Source of the DNA: an uncultured Phascolarctobacterium sp.
GTDB lineage: Bacteria > Bacillota > Negativicutes > Acidaminococcales > Acidaminococcaceae
Direction: 5' to 3'
Length of the DNA stretch: 64,000 bases
Assembly (NCBI GenBank): GCA_900547415.1
Contig: URGS01000002.1
Span: forward strand, 44,098-108,097
Made by a program: the position numbers and the translations under genes. Within the stretch, counting starts at the first letter, position 1. Each line of letters starts with the position of its first letter. Of this stretch, positions 42,268 to 51,817 are shown piece by piece. The notes beneath the pieces were generated by a model. It ran no database searches. It saw only the letters and a program-made list of their open reading frames with translations, and was not told where the DNA came from.

Positions 42268-43203
42268 ATGAGCAGACGGTCATTGATGTTTTTAGGGACT
42301 GCTGTCCTGGTTACTCTGCTTATTTCTGCCTGTGGCACTTCACAGCAGTCTCAGCAGGAAAAGATTGCTGTTGTTGATTATGCCAAGGTTGTCAAGGTGC
42401 ACCCTGATCAGTCACGATTGGAAAAGCGTGAGGCAATTTTAGAGGATTTGCTGCAGCGACGCAAGCAGCAGGAGCGTGTAGCGTTGGCACAGCTAAAAAG
42501 TCTGCAAAAGCTTAGAGAACTTACAGCTGCAAGTCAGAGGAGCTATCTCTCTGCTGATTTCAATACTCGTATGGTGGAAATGCAGGCTATTGAAAATGAT
42601 AAAATGCAGCGTATTGCTGCTAAGGTCGAAGCAGAAGCAGATCAGCTGATTGCTGATCGTAAGAATGCTGTGGAAGAGGCCTATAGACTGGAGCTGTTTA
42701 ATCTGCGTGTTCAGCTGGAGTCTGTTAAACTAAAGCCGGAGCTGCGTGACCAGATTCAGCTCAAGCTGGTGAAAGTAAAAGAGGCCAGAGAGCGTGAATT
42801 GGCAGCGCTTATGGCAGAGAAGAACGCTTATATGGAGGCTGCCCTTAAGCCTTATATAGATGCCATGAATAAACGCTTGTCAGATTATGCGGCGGAGCAG
42901 GAGTCTGTAATAGACAGCAAGCTTTCTGACTCTAAAGCTAGTCAGGAGGAAAAGCTTAAGGAGGCACCTGGAGCGTTACATAAGGCTTTATCCATTATGG
43001 ATAAGGAAATTGCTAAACAGCAGGCCGAAAAGGACGAGCTGAAAAATAAAATCGATAAGGATATTGTTAGTATATCGTCTAAACTGGCCCACGAGCGGGG
43101 ATATACTATAGTCTTTAAAGAGGTTAAGGTTAATGTACAAGCAGCGGATATTACTGATGACGTAATAAAACAGCTGCAAACGACACAAAACGCAAGTAAG
43201 TGA
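42268..43203 (+). CDS. OmpH/Skp-like lipoprotein, enlarged (second of three)
   Basis: 311 residues, about twice the normal OmpH length. A lipobox (LISACG, Cys22) indicates lipid anchoring. The mature protein starts with IAVVDYAKVVKVHP, the OmpH opening, then contains two long coiled-coil arms separated by KLKPELRDQIQLKLVKVKE, and closes with the family ending AHERGYTIVFKEVKVNVQAADITDDV. This looks like a duplicated Skp domain in one chain. It precedes the third ompH gene by 12 bases. Chaperone role is inferred. Confidence 0.82.
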   Translation: MSRRSLMFLGTAVLVTLLISACGTSQQSQQEKIAVVDYAKVVKVHPDQSRLEKREAILEDLLQRRKQQERVALAQLKSLQKLRELTAASQRSYLSADFNTRMVEMQAIENDKMQRIAAKVEAEADQLIADRKNAVEEAYRLELFNLRVQLESVKLKPELRDQIQLKLVKVKEARERELAALMAEKNAYMEAALKPYIDAMNKRLSDYAAEQESVIDSKLSDSKASQEEKLKEAPGALHKALSIMDKEIAKQQAEKDELKNKIDKDIVSISSKLAHERGYTIVFKEVKVNVQAADITDDVIKQLQTTQNASK

Positions 43204-43215
43204 GGTTAAAGAATT

Positions 43216-43623
43216 ATGAAAAAATTAATTGCAGGTTTGATGATTGCCGCTTCCATGCTGACCTTCGGCTGTGGTGGCCGTAATGCTGATTTCGGAACTG
43301 TAGACACTAAAAAGGTTTATGAGGAAGCTCCTATTGTAAAAACTATTACCGAAGATTTTGAAAAGCAAAAGGCTGACCTTGAGGTTCAAATGAAAAAGGA
43401 CTTGGAAGGCAAGAGCGGAGAAGAGGTTCAAAAGGTTTATGAGGACTACTCTGCTAAAGCTCAGCTTATTCAGAGCGAGGCTCAAAATAAACTGAAGGCA
43501 AGCTTTGAAGCTGCTACCAACCAGGTTGCTCAGGAGAAGAAGCTTGGCGCTATTCTGAATAAGGGTGCAGTTGCTCAAGGCGGTACTGACGTAACTAAAG
43601 ATATTATAGAAAAAATGAAGTAA
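43216..43623 (+). CDS. Small OmpH/Skp-like lipoprotein (third of three)
   Basis: 135 residues with a lipobox (LTFGC, Cys19). The opening FGTVDTKKVYEEAPIV, the charged coiled coil, and the closing LGAILNKGAVAQGGTDVTKDII parallel the two preceding proteins. The coiled-coil arms are short. The GG-x-DVT/DIT ending is shared by all three paralogues. A GC hairpin lies between it and lpxD. Confidence 0.8.
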   Translation: MKKLIAGLMIAASMLTFGCGGRNADFGTVDTKKVYEEAPIVKTITEDFEKQKADLEVQMKKDLEGKSGEEVQKVYEDYSAKAQLIQSEAQNKLKASFEAATNQVAQEKKLGAILNKGAVAQGGTDVTKDIIEKMK

Positions 43624-43633
43624 GCATCACCCT

Positions 43634-43659
43634 AAGCGGGCGGGAGCGTCCGTCCGCTT
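43634..43659 (+). terminator. Hairpin before lpxD
   Basis: Ten-base arms (43634-43643 and 43650-43659, one G-U pair) with a six-base loop; the following sequence has only a few T residues, so partial termination at most. Confidence 0.4.
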
Positions 43660-43682
43660 TAGCTGTTTTGTGGAGGTAGAAA

Positions 43683-44708
43683 ATGGAGAAGAGTGTACAA
43701 GAGTTAGCTGAATTTTTACATGGCACTGTGGAAAATAATAATCCTGAGCTGAAAATTACTGGCGTAAACGGTTTGGTTGAAGCAGGTCCTCAGGATATTT
43801 CCTTTGCCGTTCCCCCTCATGTTGAGCATTGCCATTTGAGCAAGGCAGGAGTTATGGTTTTAAGCCCTGCTGATCCTGAGCTTGATGGTCGTCCTGTTAT
43901 TCGTGTGGAGAATCCTCGTGCAGCCTTTGCTGCGCTTTTAGAGCTGTTTAGAGCTCCTGAAGAGGTTGAGCGTGTTATCAGCGAGCTGGCTTATGTATCC
44001 CCTGAAGCAAAAATTGGTAAGGACGTAGCTATTGAACCTTTTGCTGTTATTGAGGCTGGTGCAGAGATTGGTGATGGCTCCATCATTTATCCTCATGCAT
44101 ATGTCGGTAAACGTGTAAAAATTGGCAAGGATTGCATCCTGTATCCTAACACTACTATTCGTGAGGATTGCATTCTGGGTAACCGTGTAATTTTACAATC
44201 TGGTGCCGTAATTGGCGGTGATGGCTTTGGTTATATTACCCAAAACGGCAAGCACAGCAAGGTTCTGCAAACCGGCAATGTTATTCTTGAGGATGACGTG
44301 GAGGTAGGCAACAATACCTGTATTGACAGAGCTACTGTTGATAGCACTATTGTAGGCAAGGGAACTAAGATTGATAATCTTGTTCATCTTGGTCATAACG
44401 ATGTGATTGGTGAAAACTGCCTGCTGGTAGCTCATGTGGGTATTTCCGGCAGTGTAACTGTTGGTAACAACGTAACCTTTGCCGGACAGGTTGGTACTGT
44501 TGGTCATATTACTATTGGCGACAATTGTCTCTTTGGCGGCAGAACCGGTATTACTAATGATGTTCCCTCAAATTCCAAGATGGCTGGCTTCCCTGCAATG
44601 CCCTTTAAGGATTGGCTGCGTCATGAAGCAAATCTGCGTAAGATTGGCGATTTGATGAAGCGTATGAAGGAAATGGAAAAGGAACTGAAAAAGTTACAGG
44701 AACAATAA
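43683..44708 (+). CDS. lpxD: UDP-3-O-(3-hydroxyacyl)glucosamine N-acyltransferase LpxD
   Basis: 341 residues: an N-terminal uridine-binding domain (1-100), a left-handed beta-helix of hexapeptide repeats (about 105-300) and a C-terminal helix. The catalytic His region is HLGHNDVIGENCLLVAHVGISGS. It adds the second 3-hydroxyacyl chain to UDP-glucosamine in lipid A synthesis, in the cytoplasm. The preceding OmpH genes and the following lpx genes repeat the ompH-lpxD-fabZ-lpxA linkage known from Gram-negative bacteria. Confidence 0.96.
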   Translation: MEKSVQELAEFLHGTVENNNPELKITGVNGLVEAGPQDISFAVPPHVEHCHLSKAGVMVLSPADPELDGRPVIRVENPRAAFAALLELFRAPEEVERVISELAYVSPEAKIGKDVAIEPFAVIEAGAEIGDGSIIYPHAYVGKRVKIGKDCILYPNTTIREDCILGNRVILQSGAVIGGDGFGYITQNGKHSKVLQTGNVILEDDVEVGNNTCIDRATVDSTIVGKGTKIDNLVHLGHNDVIGENCLLVAHVGISGSVTVGNNVTFAGQVGTVGHITIGDNCLFGGRTGITNDVPSNSKMAGFPAMPFKDWLRHEANLRKIGDLMKRMKEMEKELKKLQEQ

Positions 44709-44781
44709 TTTTACGTGGATGTAGAGTGGAAGGCAAAGTAATTTCTGCTCTTTATCCTATTTAAAGTAAGGATGTGAAGCT

Positions 44782-45672
44782 GTGCTAAGCTACTATATTG
44801 TGAAGTTGTTCAGCAAGCTTTTATGTATTGCTCCGGGATTTATCCGCAGAGCCTTTGCGTCATTTTTAGGTGGTGTTGCTGTTTTGGCGGTGCCTAGCTG
44901 GCGTATGCAAATGGCACAGGCTAATGTAAAGGAGTGCCTTGGCGTTAGTGATGAGCGTGCCGCACAAATTGCAGAGGACAGTCTGCGTCGTTTTGGACGT
45001 ATGGTGGTTGAGGTAATGCGTTTCCCTCTTCTTACACCGGATAATATCGGTCAGCTTGTAAAGGTTGAAGGACTAGAGTATTTAGATGCTGCATATAAGC
45101 AGCATAAGGGCGTTATTATGGCAACAGGTCATTATGGAAACTGGGAGCTTTTAGGTGCTACAGTTGCACTTCATGGTTATCCCATGCTTTCTATTACACG
45201 TAAACAGAATAACAGCCATATGGATAAATTTATTAATGAGTACCGCCAGATGGTGGGACAAAAGGTTGCTTATAACAGAGGCAAGGAAGGACTGCTGTCC
45301 ATTAGTCGTATGCTTAAGGAAAAGCATCTTTTAGGTGTTTTGTATGATCAGGATACTAATGACGATGGCGTAAGGATTGATTTGTTTGGCAAGGACTCCA
45401 TTATTCCTATGGGGGCTGCCGCTTTGTCACGTCTCCATGGTTCTCCCATACTGCCTATCTTTATGCATAATAATGATGATGGAACCTGTACAGCCAAAAT
45501 TTATCCTCCACTCTATACACCTAAGACAAAGGATAGAGAGCAGGATTTGTATCAGGTAACAAGAGAACTGGTGCTCATTTTGGAGCATGAAATAATAGCT
45601 CATCCTGAGATGTGGTTCTGGGTACACGACCGTTGGAAGGATGGACGTCAACGATTTGGCAAGAAAAAATAA
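44782..45672 (+). CDS. lpxL: LpxL/HtrB-like lipid A acyltransferase (first of two)
   Basis: 296 residues from a GTG start. An N-terminal membrane segment is followed by the acyltransferase motif HYGNWE (His117, Glu122) and the second block DQDTNDDGVRIDLFG. The enzyme adds a secondary acyl chain to the lipid A disaccharide at the inner face of the membrane. A second, clearly related gene lies at 57452. Which acyl position each one serves cannot be told from sequence. lpxC follows after 16 bases. Confidence 0.88.
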   Translation: MLSYYIVKLFSKLLCIAPGFIRRAFASFLGGVAVLAVPSWRMQMAQANVKECLGVSDERAAQIAEDSLRRFGRMVVEVMRFPLLTPDNIGQLVKVEGLEYLDAAYKQHKGVIMATGHYGNWELLGATVALHGYPMLSITRKQNNSHMDKFINEYRQMVGQKVAYNRGKEGLLSISRMLKEKHLLGVLYDQDTNDDGVRIDLFGKDSIIPMGAAALSRLHGSPILPIFMHNNDDGTCTAKIYPPLYTPKTKDREQDLYQVTRELVLILEHEIIAHPEMWFWVHDRWKDGRQRFGKKK

Positions 45673-45688
45673 TGATAGGAGGAAGAAT

Positions 45689-46531
45689 ATGACTGAGAAA
45701 GCATATCAGCATACTATATGTAAGGCTTTGTCTTATTCTGGAATTGGTCTGCATTCCGGCAAAGAGGTTCTGATGACCTTAAAGCCTGCTGATGTTAATA
45801 CTGGTATTGTGTTTGTTCGTACGGACCTGCCTGGTTGCCCTCAAATTAGAGCTTTAGCGGAAAATGTAAGCTCCACTGTTAAGGCAACTACATTAAGTGA
45901 AAATGGGGCTGAAGTATTTACTGTAGAGCATCTGATGGGTGCCTTAGCAATGATGGAGATTGATAATATAATTATTGAAATGTCATCTCCTGAACCTCCT
46001 GTAACTGATGGCAGCGCTAAGGTTTTCTGTGAGCTGCTGGAGGAAGCAGGTGTTGAGGAACAGCAGGCAGAACGCAAGGTATATGCAGTAGATAAAGCAT
46101 TTGCTGTATATGACAATGACCGTTATATAACTATACTTCCATATGATGGTTATCGTATTTCCTTTACATCCATTAATAAGCATCCCCTGCTTGGAACACA
46201 ATATTTTGATGTTTTATTGGATAAGGAAACCTTCAAAAAGGAAATTATGGCAGCAAGAACAGTTGCTTTTACTGAAGAGCTGGAGATGCTCAGAAAGATG
46301 GGCTTAGGCTTAGGCGGAAGCCTGGAAAATGTAGTTGTTTTTGATAAAGACAAGATTTTATCAGAACCTCGTTTTGAGGATGAGCTGATTCGTCACAAAA
46401 TTTTGGATGTGATTGGCGATTTGTATTTATTAGGACCTATTAAGGCTCATGTTATTGCGGTTAAAACGGGACATGCCTTTAACTCACAAATTGCTAAGCA
46501 GATTCAGGCCTATAGAGCTAAGGAGGAGTAG
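45689..46531 (+). CDS. lpxC: UDP-3-O-acyl-GlcNAc deacetylase LpxC
   Basis: 280 residues. Zinc ligands are His81 (VEHLMGAL), His236 and Asp240 (RHKILDVIGD); the catalytic His262 is in KTGHAFN. It performs the committed step of lipid A synthesis. The ATG at 45689 follows an AGGAGGAA site; longer versions reaching back to 45641 would overlap the upstream gene. The downstream fabZ is not fused to it here, unlike the LpxC-FabZ fusion of Bacteroidetes. Confidence 0.96.
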   Translation: MTEKAYQHTICKALSYSGIGLHSGKEVLMTLKPADVNTGIVFVRTDLPGCPQIRALAENVSSTVKATTLSENGAEVFTVEHLMGALAMMEIDNIIIEMSSPEPPVTDGSAKVFCELLEEAGVEEQQAERKVYAVDKAFAVYDNDRYITILPYDGYRISFTSINKHPLLGTQYFDVLLDKETFKKEIMAARTVAFTEELEMLRKMGLGLGGSLENVVVFDKDKILSEPRFEDELIRHKILDVIGDLYLLGPIKAHVIAVKTGHAFNSQIAKQIQAYRAKEE

Positions 46532-46534
46532 CAG

Positions 46535-46981
46535 ATGACAGTTTTAGATATCAATGAAATTAAGAAAATTCTTCCCCATCGTTATCCTATGTTATTGGTA
46601 GATCGTATTTTGGAAGTAGAGCCCATGAAGCGTGCCGTAGGCATTAAAAATATTACTGCTAATGAAATGCAATTCTTGGGTCATTTTCCCAATGAGCCGA
46701 TTATGCCTGGTGTTCTTTTGATTGAAGCTATGGCTCAGGTTGGCGGCGTTGCAATGCTTTATCCCGAAGAAAACCGTGGTAAAATTGCTGTGTTCGCTAA
46801 AATCGATAATGTACGCTTCCGTAAGCAGGTAGTACCTGGCGATCAGGTAGTAACTACTGCAGAGGTTATTAAGATTATGCGCGGCAGCATGGGTGTTATT
46901 CACTGCGAAGGTAAGGTTGACGGTAAAGTTGCTTGCGAATGTGACTGCACCTTTGCTATTATGGATCCCAAAGAAGCGTAA
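46535..46981 (+). CDS. fabZ: 3-hydroxyacyl-[ACP] dehydratase FabZ
   Basis: 148 residues of the hot-dog fold, with PHRYPMLLVDRI at the N-terminus and the active-site segment GHFPNEPIMPGVLLIEAMAQ (His50, Glu64). It dehydrates 3-hydroxyacyl-ACP for fatty acid elongation and competes with LpxA and LpxD for the same substrate, which explains its place in the lpx run. It starts three bases after lpxC. Confidence 0.96.
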   Translation: MTVLDINEIKKILPHRYPMLLVDRILEVEPMKRAVGIKNITANEMQFLGHFPNEPIMPGVLLIEAMAQVGGVAMLYPEENRGKIAVFAKIDNVRFRKQVVPGDQVVTTAEVIKIMRGSMGVIHCEGKVDGKVACECDCTFAIMDPKEA

Positions 46982-47163
46982 ATTTAATAAAGAAGGTTAA
47001 ATTTAGTCGGAATTAGCAGAAAAAAGAAGCTAATAAGCTTAAATGGAGCTTAATTCCCCAAAAGAGCAGATTTTCACGAGTAAAAAAATCATGACTTGGC
47101 TGACTTTATAATATATGTTTAATCGATTGATTAATTTGAGAGATTTTTTGGGGAGTGAAGATA

Positions 47164-47970
47164 ATGTGTTCGGTTGTAATGCCTACTTGTAATATTCATG
47201 AGACTGCCATCGTGCATCCTGATGCTAAAATTGGCAAAAATGTATCCATTGGACCATATGCTGTAATTGATGAAGAAACAGTTATTGGTGATGGTTGTGT
47301 TATTGGCGCTCATGCCGTAATCCATAGATATACTACTATTGGCAAGAATTGCCGCTTTTTCCCTGGCTGCTCTATTGGCGGCGAGCCCCAGGACCTGAAA
47401 TTTGTTGGCGAGAAGTCGTATACCTTCATTGGCGATGGTGGTACCTTCCGCGAATGTGTTACAGTTAACAGAGGCTGTGGCGATGGTGCGGAAACTCGTA
47501 TTGGCAACAATATTCTGATGATGGCTTATACCCATGTTGCTCATAACTGTACTGTAGGCAATAATGTAATTATGTCTAATGTTGCTACATTGGCAGGTCA
47601 TGTTATTGTTGAGGATCGTGCTGTTATCGGTGGTTTGTCTGCAGTACATCAGTTCTGCAAGATTGGCCGCAACGCTATGATCGGTGGTATGGCACGTGTT
47701 ACTCAGGATGTGCCTCCCTTTATGATTGTAGCTGGCGATCCTGCTGTTGTTTCTGGTCTGAACAGTGTTGGCCTGGCACGTGCAGGTATGGCTGCAGAGG
47801 ATAGAAGCGAGCTTAAGAAGGCTTTCCGTATTCTTTATCGCAGCGGACTGCCCCTGCAGGAAGCAATTTCTACTATGGAAACAGAGCTCAATAGCTGTGA
47901 GCCCGTAGAGCATTTGCTGCGTTTCCTGCGCAACGTAGAGCGTGGCATCATTCGTACTCGTAGAGGTTAA
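47164..47970 (+). CDS. lpxA: UDP-N-acetylglucosamine O-acyltransferase LpxA
   Basis: About 268 residues: a left-handed beta-helix of hexapeptide repeats (IHETAIVHPDAKIGKNVSIG onward), the catalytic His in AYTHVAHNC, and a helical C-terminus. It makes the first acyl transfer of lipid A synthesis. The ATG at 47164 is served by GGGAGTGA at 47151-47158; a GTG at 47155 would sit inside that site. A 180-base gap with a TATAAT at 47107-47112 precedes it, so there may be an internal promoter. Confidence 0.96.
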   Translation: MCSVVMPTCNIHETAIVHPDAKIGKNVSIGPYAVIDEETVIGDGCVIGAHAVIHRYTTIGKNCRFFPGCSIGGEPQDLKFVGEKSYTFIGDGGTFRECVTVNRGCGDGAETRIGNNILMMAYTHVAHNCTVGNNVIMSNVATLAGHVIVEDRAVIGGLSAVHQFCKIGRNAMIGGMARVTQDVPPFMIVAGDPAVVSGLNSVGLARAGMAAEDRSELKKAFRILYRSGLPLQEAISTMETELNSCEPVEHLLRFLRNVERGIIRTRRG

Positions 47971-47973
47971 TTT

Positions 47974-48789
47974 ATGGAAGTCTTGGGAGTTCTTTCTGGT
48001 ATTGGTCATTTACCGGTTGAAGTGGCTCGCTCAGCCAAAAGTCTTGGCTATGAGGTAGTCGCAGTTGGCGTGGTTCCCGATATTGATCCAGAACTGGCTA
48101 GCTCCGTTGATCACTACTATGATATTAATATAGGTAAGATTGGAAAGATTATTTCCACTCTGAAAAAGCACAAGGTAACAAAGGTTACCATGATTGGCAA
48201 GGTTACTAAAGAGGTGCTTTATAAGGCTGGTGCTATTGTGCCTGATTTGCGCGCCATTAAGATATTGGCAAGTGTTCCTGACCGCAAGGATGATACTATT
48301 ATGCTTGCTATTGTCAAGGAGCTGGAGGGTGAAGGTATGGAGGTTATGGATCAGACTATTCTGATTAAACCGCTGCTGCCTGAGCCTGGTGTTCTGACTA
48401 AGCGTAAGCCAACTGCTGAGGAACTGGCAGATATGGAGTTTGGCTTTGAAATGGCTAAGGCTATTGGTGGTCTTGATATTGGTCAGACTGTAGTTGTCAA
48501 AAATCGTGCTGTTATGGCTGTGGAAGCTATTGAAGGTACGGATGCCTGCATTTTGCGTGGTGGTTACCTTGGCAAGGGCGACGTTATCGTCTGCAAGGCA
48601 GCCAAGCCCTTTCAGGATCAGCGCTTTGATATTCCTGGCTTTGGTCCTAAGACTATGGAATCCATGATTTATGCAGGAGCTAAGGGAATAGTAATCGAAG
48701 CTGGCAATACGTTGATTGCTGAGCGAGAAAAAACCATAGCAATGGCTGATGAACATGGTATTACCATCGTAGTCAAAGAAAATAAATAA
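47974..48789 (+). CDS. lpxI: UDP-2,3-diacylglucosamine pyrophosphatase LpxI
   Basis: 271 residues of the DUF1009 family: GVLSGIGHLPVEVARSAKSLGYEVVAV at the N-terminus and FDIPGFGPKTMESM with AGNTLI near the end. It hydrolyses UDP-2,3-diacylglucosamine to lipid X. This replaces LpxH, which is absent from the window. It starts four bases after lpxA and is closed by a terminator. Confidence 0.95.
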   Translation: MEVLGVLSGIGHLPVEVARSAKSLGYEVVAVGVVPDIDPELASSVDHYYDINIGKIGKIISTLKKHKVTKVTMIGKVTKEVLYKAGAIVPDLRAIKILASVPDRKDDTIMLAIVKELEGEGMEVMDQTILIKPLLPEPGVLTKRKPTAEELADMEFGFEMAKAIGGLDIGQTVVVKNRAVMAVEAIEGTDACILRGGYLGKGDVIVCKAAKPFQDQRFDIPGFGPKTMESMIYAGAKGIVIEAGNTLIAEREKTIAMADEHGITIVVKENK

Positions 48790-48817
48790 AAATATCGTAA
48801 ATTTTTCGCAGATATTT

Positions 48818-48848
48818 AGCGGCTGATAGCATATGTCAGCCGCTTTTT
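48818..48848 (+). terminator. Terminator after lpxI
   Basis: Nine-base perfect arms AGCGGCTGA and TCAGCCGCT, then five T residues. A TATAAT at 48853-48858 just downstream may start a new transcript for lpxB. Confidence 0.8.
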
Positions 48849-48931
48849 GTGTTATAATATACAATGAGAATGTGTTTTTAGAAATAGATTGCAGTGAAAG
48901 TTTGGACAGACTTCACGGTTAGGAGCTGTAT

Positions 48932-50068
48932 ATGGCTAAGATATTAATATCCGCAGGTGAGGCCTCCGGAGATATTCATGCAGCGGCTGTAACTGCTGCC
49001 ATAAAAAAACTAGATAGTTCTGCTGAGGTCTTCGGCATGGGCGGTGACGCTTTGCGCGCAGCAGGCGGTGAAGTAATTTTTGATATTAAGGACCATGGCG
49101 TCATGGGCTTTGTAGAAGTAATCCGCAAGCTGCCGGCAATCTTTAAACTGCGCAGTGATTTTGGTAAGCTTATGGATGAGCGCAAGCCGGATTGTCTGCT
49201 AGTTGTCGATTATCCAGGGTTTAATATGAAGCTGGCTAAGCTGGCTCATGATAAGGGTATACCTGTTGTATCCTACATTGCACCTTCTGCATGGGCATGG
49301 AATAAAGGACGTGCCAAGAATGTAGCTAAAATTGTAGATAAGGTTGCCTGCATTTTTCCTTTTGAATATGATGTTTATAAAGAGGCTGGTGCTCCTGTAG
49401 AATTTGTGGGACACCCTCTTATTGATATAGTACATCCTGAGATGGACAGACAGGAGGCAGAGACTTGGGCTGGTAAACAGCCTGGACGCAAGCTTATTCT
49501 GCTTATGCCTGGAAGTCGTTTGATGGAGATTGAAAAAAATCTGCCTACTATGCTGGCTGGTGCTAAGCTTTTAAAGGAGCAAATGCCTGAGGTGGACTTT
49601 GTTATGCCTCGTGCAGGTACAATTCCCAAGGAGCTATTGGAGCAGCGCATTAAGGAATCAGGCCTTGATGTTCGCATTACCGAGGGCCATAATTATGATT
49701 TGTTCAGTGTGGCAGATTTGGCACTTGCAACTAGCGGTACTGTTACCTTGGAGGCTGCTTTGTGCGGCTTAGGCAGTGTAATTCTCTACAAGACATCTGC
49801 CCTGACATATTTCATTGCTAAGCTAGTTGTTAATATTCCCTATATTGGTCTTCCTAATATTGTTGCTGGCAAGCATATTTTACCGGAGCTGCTGCAGGAT
49901 GATTTTACACCTGCCAAATTGGCAGCTACAGCTAAGGAGCTGCTGGAGCCTAAACGCTATGCCAAAATGAAGAACGACCTGGCTTATGTAAAGGAAAGAT
50001 TAGGTAAGCCTGGTGCAGTTGGTCGTGTAGCTCAACTAGTATTAAAAATTGCTGAGGAGAAAAAATGA
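48932..50068 (+). CDS. lpxB: Lipid A disaccharide synthase LpxB
   Basis: 378 residues of the GT-B-type LpxB family: ILISAGEASGDIHAAAV at the start, VLVVDYPGFN-like DYPGFN, APSAWAWNKGRAKNVAKIVD, and LLPGSR-type MPGSRLMEI. It condenses UDP-diacylglucosamine with lipid X at the inner membrane. The stop overlaps the msbA start by four bases. Confidence 0.96.
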   Translation: MAKILISAGEASGDIHAAAVTAAIKKLDSSAEVFGMGGDALRAAGGEVIFDIKDHGVMGFVEVIRKLPAIFKLRSDFGKLMDERKPDCLLVVDYPGFNMKLAKLAHDKGIPVVSYIAPSAWAWNKGRAKNVAKIVDKVACIFPFEYDVYKEAGAPVEFVGHPLIDIVHPEMDRQEAETWAGKQPGRKLILLMPGSRLMEIEKNLPTMLAGAKLLKEQMPEVDFVMPRAGTIPKELLEQRIKESGLDVRITEGHNYDLFSVADLALATSGTVTLEAALCGLGSVILYKTSALTYFIAKLVVNIPYIGLPNIVAGKHILPELLQDDFTPAKLAATAKELLEPKRYAKMKNDLAYVKERLGKPGAVGRVAQLVLKIAEEKK

Positions 50069-51798
50069 ATCTATATTTACGCGCATTACTATACGTAAAA
50101 CCATATTTGTTTAGAGCAATGTGTGCAGGTCTCTGTACTATTATTGCTGCTGGCGGTACAGCATATCTGCCATGGGTAATTAAGGATATGGTTGACCAGG
50201 TGCTGAGAGATAAGAATACGGAAATGCTCAACTATATTGCCTTGAGCATTGTGGTTATTTTTGTTATTCGTGGCATCGCCTTTTATGGACAAAGCTATTT
50301 AATGAGCTATGTAGGTCAAAGAGTTATTATTGATATTCGTCGTGCAGTATTTACAAAGCTGCAGCGCTTAAGCATGTCCTTTTATGACAAGAATAAAACC
50401 GGTACTATCATGAGCTATGTTACCAATGACGTTAGTGCTTTGCAGGGTGCTTTAGTTGATAACGTGGTGGAGATGATTACCGAAAGCGTAATTTTGATTG
50501 CTTCCATTGTTATGATGATTTACCTTGATTGGAAGCTGTTTTTGGTAACCTTTGGCACTTTCCCCTTTGTTTTGGGCTTTATTGATATTTTTGGAAAACG
50601 TATTCGTAAGTCAGGCAGCCGTATTCAGGAGGCTGCTGCCGATATTACTTCTGTGCTGCAGGAAACCGTATCCTCCGCACGTGTAATTAAATCCTTCGTC
50701 CGTGAGAACTATGAGGTTGCACGCTTTGACAAGGAAAACATGAATAATTTCCGTGCTAATATGAAAAACGCGCAGCTTATGGCAACATTGACTCCTACCA
50801 TCGAGTTTGTGGCGGCCATTGGCGTAACTATTATTCTCTGGTACGGTGGCAACAGCGTAATTAATGGCGAGATCACTGCAGGCAGTCTGGTTGCTTTTCT
50901 GACCTATGCTGTTAATATTTCTAATCCTATTAAAAGATTGAGCCGCGTAATTGGTAACATTCAAAAGGCCTTGGCTGCAGCTCAGCGTGTATTTGATGTA
51001 CTCGACCTTCCTGAAACTATTAAGGATGCAGAAAATGCTAAGCTGCTTCCTCCTGCTAAGGGTCAGGTAAGCTTTAAGAATGTTTCCTTCTCCTATAATC
51101 CTGGAGAACAGGTTATTTCTAATATCAGTTTTGATGTTAAGCCTGGCCAGATGATTGCTTTTGTAGGTCCTTCTGGCGCAGGTAAGTCTACCGTAGCAAG
51201 CTTGTTGCCACGCTTCTATGATGTAGATAAAGGCAGCATCACTATTGATGGTGAGGATTTGCGTGGTGTGACTCTTGATTCTCTGCGTGAACAGGTAGGC
51301 ATTGTACCTCAGGAGACGGTACTCTTTAACGGCACAGTTTATGATAATATACTTTATGGTCGTCTTGATGCTACTAAGGAGGAGGTTGAGGCTGCTGCTA
51401 AGGCAGCTAATGCACATAACTTCATCATGGAACTGCCTCAAGGCTATGAGACTAGGCTGGGTGACCGTGGTATGAATATTTCAGGTGGTCAACGTCAAAG
51501 AATTTCTATTGCCCGGGCAATACTAAAGAATCCGCAGATTCTTATTTTAGACGAGGCTACATCTGCTCTTGATACTGAAAGCGAGCGTGTGGTACAGGAG
51601 GCGCTTGACAGACTGATGGTTGGTCGTACCTCCTTTGTTATTGCTCACCGTCTGTCTACTATTAAAAATGCAGATAGAATCATGGTACTGGAAAAGGGCC
51701 AATTAGTTGAGCAGGGTACACATGATGAGCTTATGGAAATGAATGGTCTGTATGCTCACTTGTACCAAATTCAATACCGTAGTAAGGAAGCCCAATAA
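50065..51798 (+). CDS. msbA: MsbA-type lipid A flippase, ABC exporter
   Basis: 577 residues: a six-helix membrane domain (about 1-320) and an ATPase domain with Walker A GPSGAGKST, Q-loop VPQETVLF, signature ISGGQRQRISIARAI and Walker B ILDEATSALD. Homodimers flip core lipid A across the inner membrane. The position between lpxB and the WaaA-LpxK fusion supports MsbA over a multidrug exporter. Confidence 0.93.
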   Translation: MNLYLRALLYVKPYLFRAMCAGLCTIIAAGGTAYLPWVIKDMVDQVLRDKNTEMLNYIALSIVVIFVIRGIAFYGQSYLMSYVGQRVIIDIRRAVFTKLQRLSMSFYDKNKTGTIMSYVTNDVSALQGALVDNVVEMITESVILIASIVMMIYLDWKLFLVTFGTFPFVLGFIDIFGKRIRKSGSRIQEAAADITSVLQETVSSARVIKSFVRENYEVARFDKENMNNFRANMKNAQLMATLTPTIEFVAAIGVTIILWYGGNSVINGEITAGSLVAFLTYAVNISNPIKRLSRVIGNIQKALAAAQRVFDVLDLPETIKDAENAKLLPPAKGQVSFKNVSFSYNPGEQVISNISFDVKPGQMIAFVGPSGAGKSTVASLLPRFYDVDKGSITIDGEDLRGVTLDSLREQVGIVPQETVLFNGTVYDNILYGRLDATKEEVEAAAKAANAHNFIMELPQGYETRLGDRGMNISGGQRQRISIARAILKNPQILILDEATSALDTESERVVQEALDRLMVGRTSFVIAHRLSTIKNADRIMVLEKGQLVEQGTHDELMEMNGLYAHLYQIQYRSKEAQ

Positions 51799-51817
51799 GT
51801 CGAAAAGAGGTTAGTAA

